A stretch of DNA of 54,825 nt, taken from JAAGZL01 sp050291725 (GTDB lineage Bacteria; Pseudomonadota; Gammaproteobacteria; Chromatiales; Chromatiaceae). The stretch is from positions 1 to 54,825 of the forward strand of contig JBNKKH010000026.1 in assembly GCA_050291725.1 (NCBI GenBank). The letters are read 5' to 3'. Positions 8,101 to 15,261 of the stretch are shown here, one piece after another. The first letter of the stretch is position 1. The number at the start of each line of letters is the position of its first letter. A program made the position numbers and the translations under genes. The notes beneath the pieces were generated by a model. That model was given only the letters and a program-made list of their open reading frames with translations. It did no database searches and was not told where the DNA came from.

Positions 8101-9449
8101 ATGCGCTCGATAAAGAGAACAATGAGAGACTGAATGCGGCCTGCGGTAGAGGCAATTCCCAATCAAGTGCGGGAGGTGACTGTCTGTATGAACTCTCCAG
8201 GCTTAAGAAGGCGCTTGATAGCTATACAGCGGCAGGCAAAGCTGCGTATGCAGCCGGGGTGATGGCTGAAACCCTTGAAGTTGTCGGGAAGTACGGTCAA
8301 CTGAAAGGCCAACTTATGAGGGGGCCTGTTTATGACGCCGTGTCTGAAATGCCGGGTGATGTAGTAGAAAATATTGCAGGCATAGTTGCCATATCTGGCA
8401 TTGCTGTATCTGCTGCCATGGGCGACGAGCAGGCGATTCAGCAGATGAAGGAGATCAAGGATCAATTCCTGGAATTCATGAAAGACCCCGGTAGGGCAAT
8501 CGAAGCTGATATTGCCGCTGAATTTGCGCGTGCAGACGAGATTGAAAAAGCCGGAACGCCAGAGGCGCTTGACGAGGCGATGAAAATCCGCGCTAAAGTA
8601 ATCATAGGTGGCTACATTTCTGTAGGCGCTACTGCAACGGAGATTGCAAATCTAGCCCACTTGAGTTTGAAGGGTGTTGCGAATTCTGTTAACAAGAATT
8701 CAATCAGTAGGGCTATGGCATATAAAGAATTGCGAATGTTGCCACCGTTAAAAGGCAGAACTGTTTCAGAAATAGAAAGTATGCTAGTACAAAGAGGCTA
8801 TACTTCCGTTGCTGCCGATAGTGGTGGTACGGTGTGGACTAAAGCGATACCTGATGGGTATACGGCCGCAGTGAGAATTGATCCTGCAGTTGTGCGCCCA
8901 GATCCAAAAGGTTGGGCTGATGAGGTTCCCCATGCGCACAGAGAAATCGTGCCTACAGCAAAAGTGCGCAATGGAAACTACATGCCCGACAACAATGTTA
9001 CTAGACTAGATGACGCATGCTGTAGTACGACAAACACTGCCGATGCTCATATTCCAGTGCAAAGTGATGTTACAAAGAGTGTACGTTATGGGCCGACCAA
9101 TCCTGGGCCTCTAGATGATGCCGTAACCGCTACTTTTAGAAGTGGTTCATACTCAGCAACAACGGTATCTGAAACTACTACCCTCTACAGAGTTTATGGT
9201 GGAAGTGCTGGGAAGCTTAGCTCCTATTGGACTAGAACAAAACCAAGTGGTGCGCTTCAATCTCAATTAGATTTAGCATTGGTGCCGCAATGGGGAAATA
9301 CGGCTGAAAACGTAGTAAGTATCAAGGTGCCTAGAGGTACAACGATTTACGAAGGTGCGGCTGCTCCACAGTCAACCGGCGTTGGACAAATTCTTGGGGG
9401 TGGCAATCAAGTTTACATTCCTCGTGTCGATCCTAAGTGGATTCAATAG
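2136..9449 (+). CDS. CdiA/FhaB-like exoprotein with C-terminal toxin
   Basis: A giant two-partner secretion protein of about 2437 aa, predicted to be exported by the TpsB at 10690 and to deliver its C-terminus into neighbouring cells. An N-terminal signal region ends near residue 51 (LLLQAAD). The TPS secretion domain follows, with the diagnostic NPNGITCNGCGF at about 165. Then comes a beta-helix rich in NSG/ITG repeats, including four ~88-aa units at residues 438-775, FHA-type repeats, a DUF637-like segment and a VENN motif at 1944-1947 that normally marks the start of the variable toxin region. Here about 490 residues follow VENN, longer than usual. The last part (LYRVYGG, YWTR, EGAAAPQ, GGGNQVYIP) resembles an ADP-ribosyltransferase-type layout, but that is inference. 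The longer ORF from 2073 is rejected because its extra codons lie in the tpsB remnant; start 2136 or 2139. Confidence 0.93.
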   Translation: MMNRQSSFRHASAQKDYTPNYQLSWLSLAGRRLISYAVATVLIYQPLLLQAADLNADQAAASAMRPSIGAAANGVPLVNIAKPNSSGLSHNKYSNFNVGKKGLILNNANKNFTKTQLGGYIQGNPNLKSSGPASVILNEVTSSNRSALNGYVEVGGKRADVIIANPNGITCNGCGFINTPNATLTTGRPKYEAGALYLDVTGGDVTIDGAGINAKNIDKLSIISKAAKLNADIHAKQLDIITGSNIVNMQSGLIISKGASGTGVSIDSSALGGMYANRIKLVGSDKGVGVNVRGNVASGIGGFSLSADGRVVMNNHRSSGTTSIESRSADIELQGDGYAEQKLRVKAKTKVITDGVNASAEKVEITAAELINSGEIVGGANASGDLLNVGSVDINITGEFNNSGEIKSVDAATLAAGKLDNSGLISSEHGLSILAGNSISNSGDIKAGGSMDIAAIQSNLDIANDGLIAAEHDLKITGNALRNNHALFSGGNMLIHMDDFLSNAVGQKEDSGINSKQNLTIVARNSISNSGEVKAGGSVDISAIGSNLDITNDGLIAAEQNLTITGNTMLNNQTLFSGGNMYITLDDKLRNTAGASENGGINSKQNLTIAARNSISNSGEIKAGESVDISAIGSTLDITNDGMIAAEQNLTITGDTLINSHTLFSGGDMYINMADKLSNATGAGDSSRISSEQDLTIIASNGLSNGGIIKAYRDIDISSAVVNDGLIAALRDFTITGNSLLNNQTLFSGSDMYLYIVDLLHNTEGANIYSGGNLKLAKNSSNDKTKKIWNESGTIEAVGNGEVYAEELVNNRAEFEIETETVSSKTWEIARKLVKIDEDDLITEAISSLNQQGVSYVVTELVEAEVYQPLALGPKTTRFVLPDGSYLLDPDDSAYVIDYTLVDRSGSGQMCNGLRDIYCGTYRVTYRKKEIVDNKVEELLEAKKDAYLALGYTTNGGEWRRLTTNSVYIGGWGVSIGKGAIVDPYYALSLDIAGRKHEEKKRRYTETVTEDRVVKNSVPSEFVVGGDLTIEANTTSNRLGLLAANGNITITGNKLDNTGQELYRFRHKSGKYKYCYDECDDLFHDPDYKWAPLPSTTTSEVIGVAAYSTIQAGGKVTINATEVTNSASDKKEQHAPIGIGASSDVGGDDAEALSSLGNIGDFNYSGSGISFALPNGKFGFFVTNTNPDHPYLIETNPEFANFGNFISSAYMIGKLDWNGDVVQKRLGDAAYENKLIRDQIFAQSGRRFIDGNSSDYNQYLYLMENGIAASKKLNLTPGVVLTQEQINNLTQPIVWLEQRVVDGHQVVVPVVYLVNMDRTDHRGGQIVGNEIEVNTNYLANSGSLHGGEILQVASVGDINNLGGSMRSEGAVKVAANDTFNNISGSVSGETVDIMASRVNIETAVTNKNTTHAPGQTETEAMLHDRASVTSKSGTTIVGLNEVNITGAKIATEQGDTTIASSGDVIVTSAKKHDKHDFNIKGGYNRGEVLTHTGSEIEGDNVKISSGKSILLEGTSVTADEKIDLQAKDNIVIASIQNRKSQDDYLETGGMLGAKNILSTQKNSSIVGSSALKANQVNISSKELTLIGSKIEAESARITAEALTLISDKNSEYESHFSDTSGTLTRTIESKGFLRESAAPSTITAAKILFNQPEQSGEADGQGSQFNEQALRDLQDQLITQLSSEHNLTHEQITAVRATLENREWHDKTTTLSKMGSIIVRVISTVVAPQFSLAFEGASEAVNIAITAAVNSISEQFTSQLLTVALTGDSSNFDLDSLLKGAIQAGVTAGMTFEVNGIIADANLGYLGDKMASTVSNAAINTVVYGGSFEDNIINSAIDQLGATGAGYIGDKLEAGELSNIISHAVLGCALGEAKSGDCGAGAAGAAISATIAPHVKQMVDNGDGTLDAQEKMEIRAISQLATSIVVGLVDKDIDTAFYTATNEVENNYLNHAEAARKYELWDKIDECRSNGSCTQSTLDEYLAEFRALNALDKENNERLNAACGRGNSQSSAGGDCLYELSRLKKALDSYTAAGKAAYAAGVMAETLEVVGKYGQLKGQLMRGPVYDAVSEMPGDVVENIAGIVAISGIAVSAAMGDEQAIQQMKEIKDQFLEFMKDPGRAIEADIAAEFARADEIEKAGTPEALDEAMKIRAKVIIGGYISVGATATEIANLAHLSLKGVANSVNKNSISRAMAYKELRMLPPLKGRTVSEIESMLVQRGYTSVAADSGGTVWTKAIPDGYTAAVRIDPAVVRPDPKGWADEVPHAHREIVPTAKVRNGNYMPDNNVTRLDDACCSTTNTADAHIPVQSDVTKSVRYGPTNPGPLDDAVTATFRSGSYSATTVSETTTLYRVYGGSAGKLSSYWTRTKPSGALQSQLDLALVPQWGNTAENVVSIKVPRGTTIYEGAAAPQSTGVGQILGGGNQVYIPRVDPKWIQ
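3447..4460 (+). repeat. Four tandem 88-codon repeats in the exoprotein
   Basis: Units begin at 3447, 3711, 3975 and 4239, each 264 bases for the first three, with high nucleotide identity in the SISNSGE.KAGGSVDI and NDGLIAAEQNLTITG blocks. The fourth unit is diverged and shortened. They form extra turns of the beta-helical stalk; unequal crossing-over between them could change stalk length. Confidence 0.85.
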
Positions 9450-9460
9450 GAGGGATGACA

Positions 9461-9757
9461 ATGGATACACTGATTCAGTTACTCATTACTTGTGAAACCA
9501 TGTTGCGTTCTGTTGGGGAGGCCTTCTGGGCAGACAAAATCCAAGCAATTTTGAAAAGATGTGGAGGCAATATTGACCTTTATCTGCTGGAAGAAATATT
9601 GTCTTGGTATGGAGGAATGGGGTCGTTTAATGATCTTTTGATTTCTGAGTACAACGATCATTTGATAAAAGGCAAAGATGAAGAAAGGCTAAATGATGAG
9701 CTGAATCATCTAAGGAACCAGATTTATAAGGAGGCTGAGCGTCTGAAGCGAGGGTAA
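9461..9757 (+). CDS. Probable CDI immunity protein (DUF6966-like)
   Basis: A 98-aa cytoplasmic protein beginning 11 bases after the exoprotein stop codon, the position of the cognate immunity gene in CDI loci. The start at 9461 is chosen because AGGAGG at 9448-9453 sits 7 bases before it; ATGs at 9437 and 9455 are possible but badly spaced. The protein is helical and charged, with a central WYGGMGSFNDL motif that I associate with DUF6966 proteins, and a basic C-terminal helix (LRNQIYKEAERLKRG). In the known logic of such loci it would bind and neutralise the toxin at the end of the exoprotein. The role is inferred from position; the toxin activity it would block is unproven. Confidence 0.75.
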   Translation: MDTLIQLLITCETMLRSVGEAFWADKIQAILKRCGGNIDLYLLEEILSWYGGMGSFNDLLISEYNDHLIKGKDEERLNDELNHLRNQIYKEAERLKRG

Positions 9758-9922
9758 AGTTTCCTTGTTCCAAAGGGGACACTGTCTAAGACTGAATTTG
9801 ATCAGCGTTTTTGCGATAGGTTTGCGAGCCAAGGCGAGGAAAAGTAAGCAGTATGAGTTTGTTAGAGATTTAAGGCCTCAAAGCCCTTTGAGCATTAATC
9901 TTGGGTAAATAGGATTGTCTGT

Positions 9923-10285
9923 ATGATTGATTATGAAAAGCTTAGAGAGAATTATGTTAAAGCAGACTCTCACAGCTGCTCCGAGCAGTTGCATGTACTA
10001 GATCTAATAAATACAGAGTTATCCATTATCAATAGATCGATGCTATCAACAGTATTATCAGATCCTACGCCGGATGATTATAATTTTTTTGATGTGCATT
10101 TCGGTTATTTGATTCCATTATTTATTGAAAAGTATGGCGTGAGACAAGATGTTTACTGCTTGAACATTGAAGACCCTTCTAATAAGAAGGTTTCTGTTTT
10201 TTCTGAGGATGGAATTGTGCATGAGTGGGATTCAGTTCGAGAATTTATTACGTGGTTAATAAACGATACTGATTTTTTGAGCTAA
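9923..10285 (+). CDS. Unknown protein, possible orphan immunity protein
   Basis: A 120-aa acidic cytoplasmic protein without signal or membrane segment. It begins at an ATG after a weak purine tract and lies between the CDI immunity gene and tpsB. Features are a DPTPDDYNFFDVHFGYLIPLF stretch split by aromatic residues and a C-terminal WDSVREFITWLI helix. No family is recognised. Small acidic proteins in this place in CDI loci are often immunity genes left from earlier toxin exchanges, and it also sits where Burkholderia bcpAIOB loci carry their small 'O' gene, but it has no lipobox, so equating the two is not supported. Base composition is more AT-rich than the exoprotein gene, which fits exchange of the toxin-immunity region. 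Confidence 0.65.
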   Translation: MIDYEKLRENYVKADSHSCSEQLHVLDLINTELSIINRSMLSTVLSDPTPDDYNFFDVHFGYLIPLFIEKYGVRQDVYCLNIEDPSNKKVSVFSEDGIVHEWDSVREFITWLINDTDFLS

Positions 10286-10334
10286 TTACATTAATAGCTC
10301 ATCGTCCTTAAAGCATGTTAATGCCTATGTCCTG

Positions 10335-10544
10335 ATGACTAACCATATAGCTACACCTCGCGACAAGGATGGAATAACACGAATTATGCACTATGTGGGT
10401 GGGTATTATGGTGCTGGTGTTAGCGCTACAGATCAACCTTCGATCAATAGGGTCAGAGTCATTGATTTCATTTTCGATCAAATAAGGGATTTATGGGGGA
10501 AACTCAGAGTCGTTGTTCATACTAACCCAATTGATCAGAGGTAA
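10335..10544 (+). CDS. Short ORF, possible toxin fragment
   Basis: An ORF of 69 codons with no clear ribosome binding site. The translation has a GGYYGAG segment and an amphipathic IDFIFDQIRDLW stretch but no recognisable family. Its place between an orphan immunity-like gene and tpsB is where displaced toxin fragments accumulate in CDI loci. It may be such a fragment or simply a chance ORF. Confidence 0.25.
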   Translation: MTNHIATPRDKDGITRIMHYVGGYYGAGVSATDQPSINRVRVIDFIFDQIRDLWGKLRVVVHTNPIDQR

Positions 10545-10608
10545 GCTTTAGCATTGGTTGTGAAACAACTGTAAGTATATGCTGTAACTATTTGTATTAT
10601 CTGGATAT

Positions 10609-10636
10609 ACGCGCTATTATTAGAGCGCGTTTTTTT
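10609..10636 (+). terminator. Terminator before tpsB
   Basis: Stem CGCGCT/AGCGCG with a TATTATTAG-type loop and seven T. It separates the toxin-immunity region from tpsB, so tpsB probably has its own promoter between here and 10690. Confidence 0.87.
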
Positions 10637-10689
10637 GTGCGTCTCTGTATTGATGAAATATGCTATGAAAATAATAAGGAACTTGAAGT

Positions 10690-12462
10690 ATGGCTCTGCA
10701 TAGTGTCAATCCATCCAGAATAACTCTTTTTTTCTTGGCACTCTTCATTGTGTTTTTATCAGTCAGCGAAGCCAGTGCGCAGACTGATTTGGAGCGCGCG
10801 GTAGAACAAACCGAGCAGATCCAGCGCAATAGAACTTCTGCTGAGCAACAGCGGCGGTTGGAGAGTGAAAGTTTGCGACGCCAGGCACCAAGTGGTGTCC
10901 ATGTTCAAGCCCCTGAACTTGGAGACACTCCTGAAGGTGAGGAGTGTGTTGACATCAAGACCATATCTGTAGAAGGCGTTACCCTGTTTAAACCGGACCT
11001 GATAGACGATATGTTGCAGACTTCCACTGCCCGTTGCATCGGTTTGACTGAACTGAACAATATTCTGAAACTGCTGACGCATTTGTATATTGAAGAGGGT
11101 TACGTCACCTCCCGTGCCTATATTCCAGAGCAGGATCTTACAGACGGCTCATTGGAGATTGTCGTACAGGAAGGGGTTCTCAAAGAGATGGTGATGAATG
11201 ACCAGCCTGGGGGATATCGTGGGCAACTGGCAACTGCTTTTCCTGGCATGCTGGGGAAACCACTCAACCTTCGGGACATTGAACAGGGTCTGGACCAGAT
11301 CAACAGGCTGCAGTCAAACGATGCCACAATTGAGCTTAGAGCAGGGGAAGAGTTGGGCGAGACAATTCTGGCTATTGAGAGAGAACAGGGCAAACGCTGG
11401 CATGTCGCCATAGGGTTGGACAATTTGGGATCAACTGCAACTGGCAAGCTACAGACGCGGCTCAATGGTTGGCTGGACGATATTTTAGGGCTAAATGAGC
11501 AGTGGAGTTTCAGCTATCAGCACTCTTCGGAAGATAATTATCTGGACTTTGACAACACTTCACCGCAGAGCAGAGCTTATACTGCTGGCCTTTCATTACC
11601 ATACGGCTACTGGACCTTCGGCATTGATGGTTACTGGAGCGAATATGACTCAAGTATCATTGGTACCTATTCAGACATAGAGACATCAGGTAGCTCTAAA
11701 TATATTAATCTTGAGATATCAAGGGTTATCCACCGTGATCAGATATCTAAGACATCACTTACCGGTAGACTCTCCCGAAAAGATAATGAAAACTTTATTT
11801 TGGGAAACCGGATCGATGTATCAAGCCGTGTCTTGACGGTTGGAAGTATTGAGTTAAGCCATGCAAGGCAGCTTTTAGGAGGACAGCTTGCGGGGACTGT
11901 GGGTTACCACCATGGGCTCGATCTGTTTGGTGCATTCGATGATAGAACCGCAATGTCAGGGTCTCCTAAAGGGCAGTTCGAGAAAACAGTATTATCCTTA
12001 AGCTATTTTCGGCCATTCAGAGTTGGTGAGTTAGTAGCAACTTACAGCGGCTCACTTGCTGGGCAGTGGTCACCCGATCTGCTGTTTGGCTCAGAACAGA
12101 TGTCCTTGGGTGGATACTCTACCGTCCGTGGTCTGCGTGAAGCAGTTGTTTTCGGTAATCGTGCCGCCTTGACTCAGCATGAACTGGCGCTGCAGCTACC
12201 ACCATTCAACAGTACGAGTGTAGCAAAGTGGTTGGGACAGTTCGAAACCTACGTCGCTGTTGATTACGGCAAGGTGTTTACGCAGAGTGAGCACCAGATT
12301 GATGGGGGTGAGTTGACTGGAGCAACCATAGGTCTGCGGTCAGCAGGAGGTAAAATCAGTTTCGATATATCCTTGTCAGACATAGTGGGTTCCACTCATA
12401 ATTTGGAACCTGCTGTATCAGACTCAGGGTTATTTTACGCCACTGCAACCATGTCGTTTTAA
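10690..12462 (+). CDS. TpsB outer-membrane transporter (ShlB/FhaC/CdiB family)
   Basis: A 590-aa Omp85-superfamily two-partner secretion transporter that exports the exoprotein encoded at 2136. Order of parts: signal peptide (1-31, cleaved after EASAQ), a charged helix rich in Glu, Gln and Arg (the plug helix H1 region), a ShlB-type POTRA domain beginning at CVDIKTISVEGVTLF with the typical GYVTSRAYIPEQDL segment, a second POTRA, and a beta-barrel with the conserved GGYSTVRGLRE motif of loop L6. The protein ends in Phe (TATMSF), as outer-membrane barrels do. AAGGAAC precedes the ATG. It lies downstream of the exoprotein gene instead of upstream, while a broken copy lies upstream. Confidence 0.95.
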   Translation: MALHSVNPSRITLFFLALFIVFLSVSEASAQTDLERAVEQTEQIQRNRTSAEQQRRLESESLRRQAPSGVHVQAPELGDTPEGEECVDIKTISVEGVTLFKPDLIDDMLQTSTARCIGLTELNNILKLLTHLYIEEGYVTSRAYIPEQDLTDGSLEIVVQEGVLKEMVMNDQPGGYRGQLATAFPGMLGKPLNLRDIEQGLDQINRLQSNDATIELRAGEELGETILAIEREQGKRWHVAIGLDNLGSTATGKLQTRLNGWLDDILGLNEQWSFSYQHSSEDNYLDFDNTSPQSRAYTAGLSLPYGYWTFGIDGYWSEYDSSIIGTYSDIETSGSSKYINLEISRVIHRDQISKTSLTGRLSRKDNENFILGNRIDVSSRVLTVGSIELSHARQLLGGQLAGTVGYHHGLDLFGAFDDRTAMSGSPKGQFEKTVLSLSYFRPFRVGELVATYSGSLAGQWSPDLLFGSEQMSLGGYSTVRGLREAVVFGNRAALTQHELALQLPPFNSTSVAKWLGQFETYVAVDYGKVFTQSEHQIDGGELTGATIGLRSAGGKISFDISLSDIVGSTHNLEPAVSDSGLFYATATMSF

Positions 12463-12686
12463 CATTTTAGAAGTATTAGGAAAAAGTTAAGGTTAAGGTG
12501 GTTGTGGTAAGTATTTAGGCTTAAGTTAAAGAGTGCTTTCGGCATAACTTTAACGACCATAGTTAAGTCTCCTGCCAGATATTCAGATCACATTGGTTTC
12601 TGTAATTTAGTGAAACTAGTGTTAGATGGTTAAGAGAGAAAAAGTGTGTAACCATTTACCCAGATAATCGTAATTTGGTAGATCAC

Positions 12687-13328
12687 ATGCTCCTATTAGC
12701 TATCTGTTCAATTGTTCTAGGCCTTCTGCTGATTCTGAGAGGCATATCCCGTATCCGGGTGCGTCGCAGGCTGTTTGGTTCGCTCTATTGGAGTAGCGGT
12801 CTGGGCATGGCTTCCATTGGTTTACTATTTCTGGCGGCGGCAATGAATCTCTATACCTACCACCGTCTAACATCCGAGATTATGGTAGCTAGCGTAAAGA
12901 TTAAACAGATTGCCCCTAACGCATATGAGCTGGCGCTCTCTGAAGTAGGTAAGAAACCGGTTGATTTCATGATTATAGGAGATGAGTGGCAGTTGGATGC
13001 CCGCTTTCTACGCTGGAAATCCTGGGCCACTATTTTAGGACAGGACCCTATGTTCCGGCTCGAACGGCTTAGTGGACGCTATAGCGACATAGAGCAGGCT
13101 AAAACCGAGCCGCGTAGCCTATATGCGCTTAATGCGCAAGCTGGGGTAGATGTCTGGAAGCTGGGTAGGCAGTATGCCGATTGGCTCCCTTTCATGGATG
13201 CTTATTTCGGTAGCTCGGTCTATATGCCATTGATTGCCAATGGGGAGTATCGAGTTACAGCTACCAACAGCGGGCTTATGGTGCGGGCAGTAAATGCTCC
13301 TGCAAAAAAGGTACTCAAAGAGTGGTAA
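12687..13328 (+). CDS. Conserved two-helix membrane protein
   Basis: About 213 aa with two N-terminal membrane helices (LLLAICSIVLGLLLIL and GMASIGLLFLAAAMNL) separated by a basic loop (RIRVRRR), followed by a soluble, probably periplasmic, domain with the pattern IGDEWQLDARFLRWKSW. Proteins of this build in gammaproteobacteria are often labelled 'cation/multidrug efflux pump-like' without functional proof. A TTG at 12675 is an alternative start; neither start has a good ribosome binding site. It ends 7 bases before the likely start of the M61 peptidase gene and may share its transcript. Confidence 0.75.
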   Translation: MLLLAICSIVLGLLLILRGISRIRVRRRLFGSLYWSSGLGMASIGLLFLAAAMNLYTYHRLTSEIMVASVKIKQIAPNAYELALSEVGKKPVDFMIIGDEWQLDARFLRWKSWATILGQDPMFRLERLSGRYSDIEQAKTEPRSLYALNAQAGVDVWKLGRQYADWLPFMDAYFGSSVYMPLIANGEYRVTATNSGLMVRAVNAPAKKVLKEW

Positions 13329-13335
13329 AGCAATA

Positions 13336-15150
13336 ATGGTTAATTATCAGATTCAGCCTGCATCACCCCAGGCCCACATATTCGAGATCTGTCTGACTAT
13401 CCCCAAGCCAGATCCGGCAGGGCAGATGTTTACCCTTCCATGTTGGATTCCCGGGAGCTATATGATTCGTGATTTTGCCCGCAACATAGTTGCCCTAGAG
13501 GCCAGCTGCAGTGGTGAATCAATATATATAGAAAAGCTGGATAAACAGACCTGGCGCTGCGAACCCTGTAACGGGAAATTGCTTGTGCGTTATCGGGTAT
13601 ATGCCTGGGATCTGTCGGTTCGTAGTGCCCATCTGGATAGCACTCATGGCTACTTTAACGGTACCTCGGTTTTCCTAAAGGTGTTGGGACAGGAGCAGTA
13701 TCCATGCGAGGTGGAAATTCTTCCTCCTGAGGGAGAAGATTACACAGAGTGGCGCGTAGCTACCACTCTTCCCCGAAATCAGGCGCAACATCTTGGTTTC
13801 GGCTCTTATCAAGCCAGCAATTATGCTGAGCTGATTGATCATCCAGTGGAGATGGGCTGCTTTACCCATGCCACATTTGACGTTGCTGGTACTCCTCATG
13901 AGATAGCCATTACTGGCCGCCACAGCTGCGATATGGAGCGGCTCTGTCGTGATCTAACACTAATCTGTGAGAGCCAGGTAGAGATGTTCGGTGAGCTTCC
14001 CAAGATGGAGCGCTATCTGTTTCAGGTTATGGCTGTAGGAGATGGTTATGGCGGCCTGGAGCACCGAAGCTCTACCTCGCTCCTATGTAAGCGGGAAGAT
14101 CTGCCGCAACCAGGGGTAGAAGAGGTAACGAAAGAGTATCGACAATTCCTGGGCCTATGTAGTCATGAATATTTCCACCTCTGGAATGTAAAGCGCATCC
14201 GTCCTGATGTGTTCAAAACTGCAGACCTCAGCAGCGAGGCCTACTCCAGGCTTTTATGGGCGTTTGAAGGGATCACCTCCTACTACGATGACCTAACTTT
14301 GCTGCGTTCCGGGCTGATAGATACGGATAGCTATCTGGAACTGCTGGCAAAAAATATTACTAGAGTTATACGCGGCAGCGGCAGGCTAAAGCAGACCGTA
14401 GCGGAGTCCAGCTTCGATGCCTGGACTAAATTCTACAAACAGGATGAAAATGCACCTAACTCCATAGTTAGCTACTATGCCAAAGGAGCGATGATTGCTC
14501 TGGCTCTGGATTTGACCATACGCCGAGACAGCGGCGGCGCAAAATCCCTGGATGATCTAATGCGTGCTCTCTGGCAGAAACATGGCAAGCCGAATATTGG
14601 TGTGGGCGAAAGTGATGTGGAGAATTTGGCTGCCGAGGTAACCGGATTGGATTTAAGCGAATTCTTCGAGCATGCCCTGCGTAGCACAGACGATCTACCT
14701 TTGGAGGAGCTACTGCAGACAGTGGCAGTGAGTTATGAGCTGCGTCCGGCAGCTGGCTCAAAGGATGAAGGCGGCCTGAAAAAGGGGGCACAGGAGCCTG
14801 CCAGGCCGAGGGCGGATATGGGTGTACGGTATATGGCCGATCATGCAGGGGCAAAATTAACTGCGGTGATGGACTATGGGCCTGCTATGGAGGCCGGCCT
14901 CTCTGCAGGAGATGTTGTTATTGCCCTGGATGGGATTAAGGTCACTGCAACTAATTTGGATCGGCTTCTGGAGATGGCGCAGATCGGTCAAATAGCTGAG
15001 GTCTACGCCTTCAGGCGGGATGAGTTAATGCGTTTTCAGGTTGAGATGAGGCCTCCCGAGCCAAACAGCTGTTACCTATGGTTACAGCAAGATGCAACTA
15101 AGAAACAACAGGTTAGACAGCAGAGTTGGCTGCATCAGGTAACTATCTGA
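13336..15150 (+). CDS. M61 family peptidase with PDZ domain
   Basis: About 604 aa, no signal peptide. The N-terminal beta-sandwich (WIPGSYMIRDFARN) is typical of family M61, then the gluzincin core with the zinc motif HEYFHLWNVKRIRP at about residue 277, GMxx-type ADHExE-like substrate region (WAFEGITSYYDDL) supplying the third zinc ligand, and a C-terminal PDZ domain (LSAGDVVIALDGIKV) from about 495. Family members are glycyl aminopeptidase-like enzymes. The ORF extends upstream to 13294, overlapping the previous gene; the ATG at 13336 matches the family N-terminus (YQIQPASPQAH) better. Confidence 0.93.
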   Translation: MVNYQIQPASPQAHIFEICLTIPKPDPAGQMFTLPCWIPGSYMIRDFARNIVALEASCSGESIYIEKLDKQTWRCEPCNGKLLVRYRVYAWDLSVRSAHLDSTHGYFNGTSVFLKVLGQEQYPCEVEILPPEGEDYTEWRVATTLPRNQAQHLGFGSYQASNYAELIDHPVEMGCFTHATFDVAGTPHEIAITGRHSCDMERLCRDLTLICESQVEMFGELPKMERYLFQVMAVGDGYGGLEHRSSTSLLCKREDLPQPGVEEVTKEYRQFLGLCSHEYFHLWNVKRIRPDVFKTADLSSEAYSRLLWAFEGITSYYDDLTLLRSGLIDTDSYLELLAKNITRVIRGSGRLKQTVAESSFDAWTKFYKQDENAPNSIVSYYAKGAMIALALDLTIRRDSGGAKSLDDLMRALWQKHGKPNIGVGESDVENLAAEVTGLDLSEFFEHALRSTDDLPLEELLQTVAVSYELRPAAGSKDEGGLKKGAQEPARPRADMGVRYMADHAGAKLTAVMDYGPAMEAGLSAGDVVIALDGIKVTATNLDRLLEMAQIGQIAEVYAFRRDELMRFQVEMRPPEPNSCYLWLQQDATKKQQVRQQSWLHQVTI

Positions 15151-15261
15151 TAATTATTGACATTTGTCTGATTTTGCGGCGTGTTTTAGTCGCAAATATT
15201 AAAAAAAATAGACATAAAAAATATCAGGATTGGCCACTAGCTCTGGTACAATAGCCACCCC

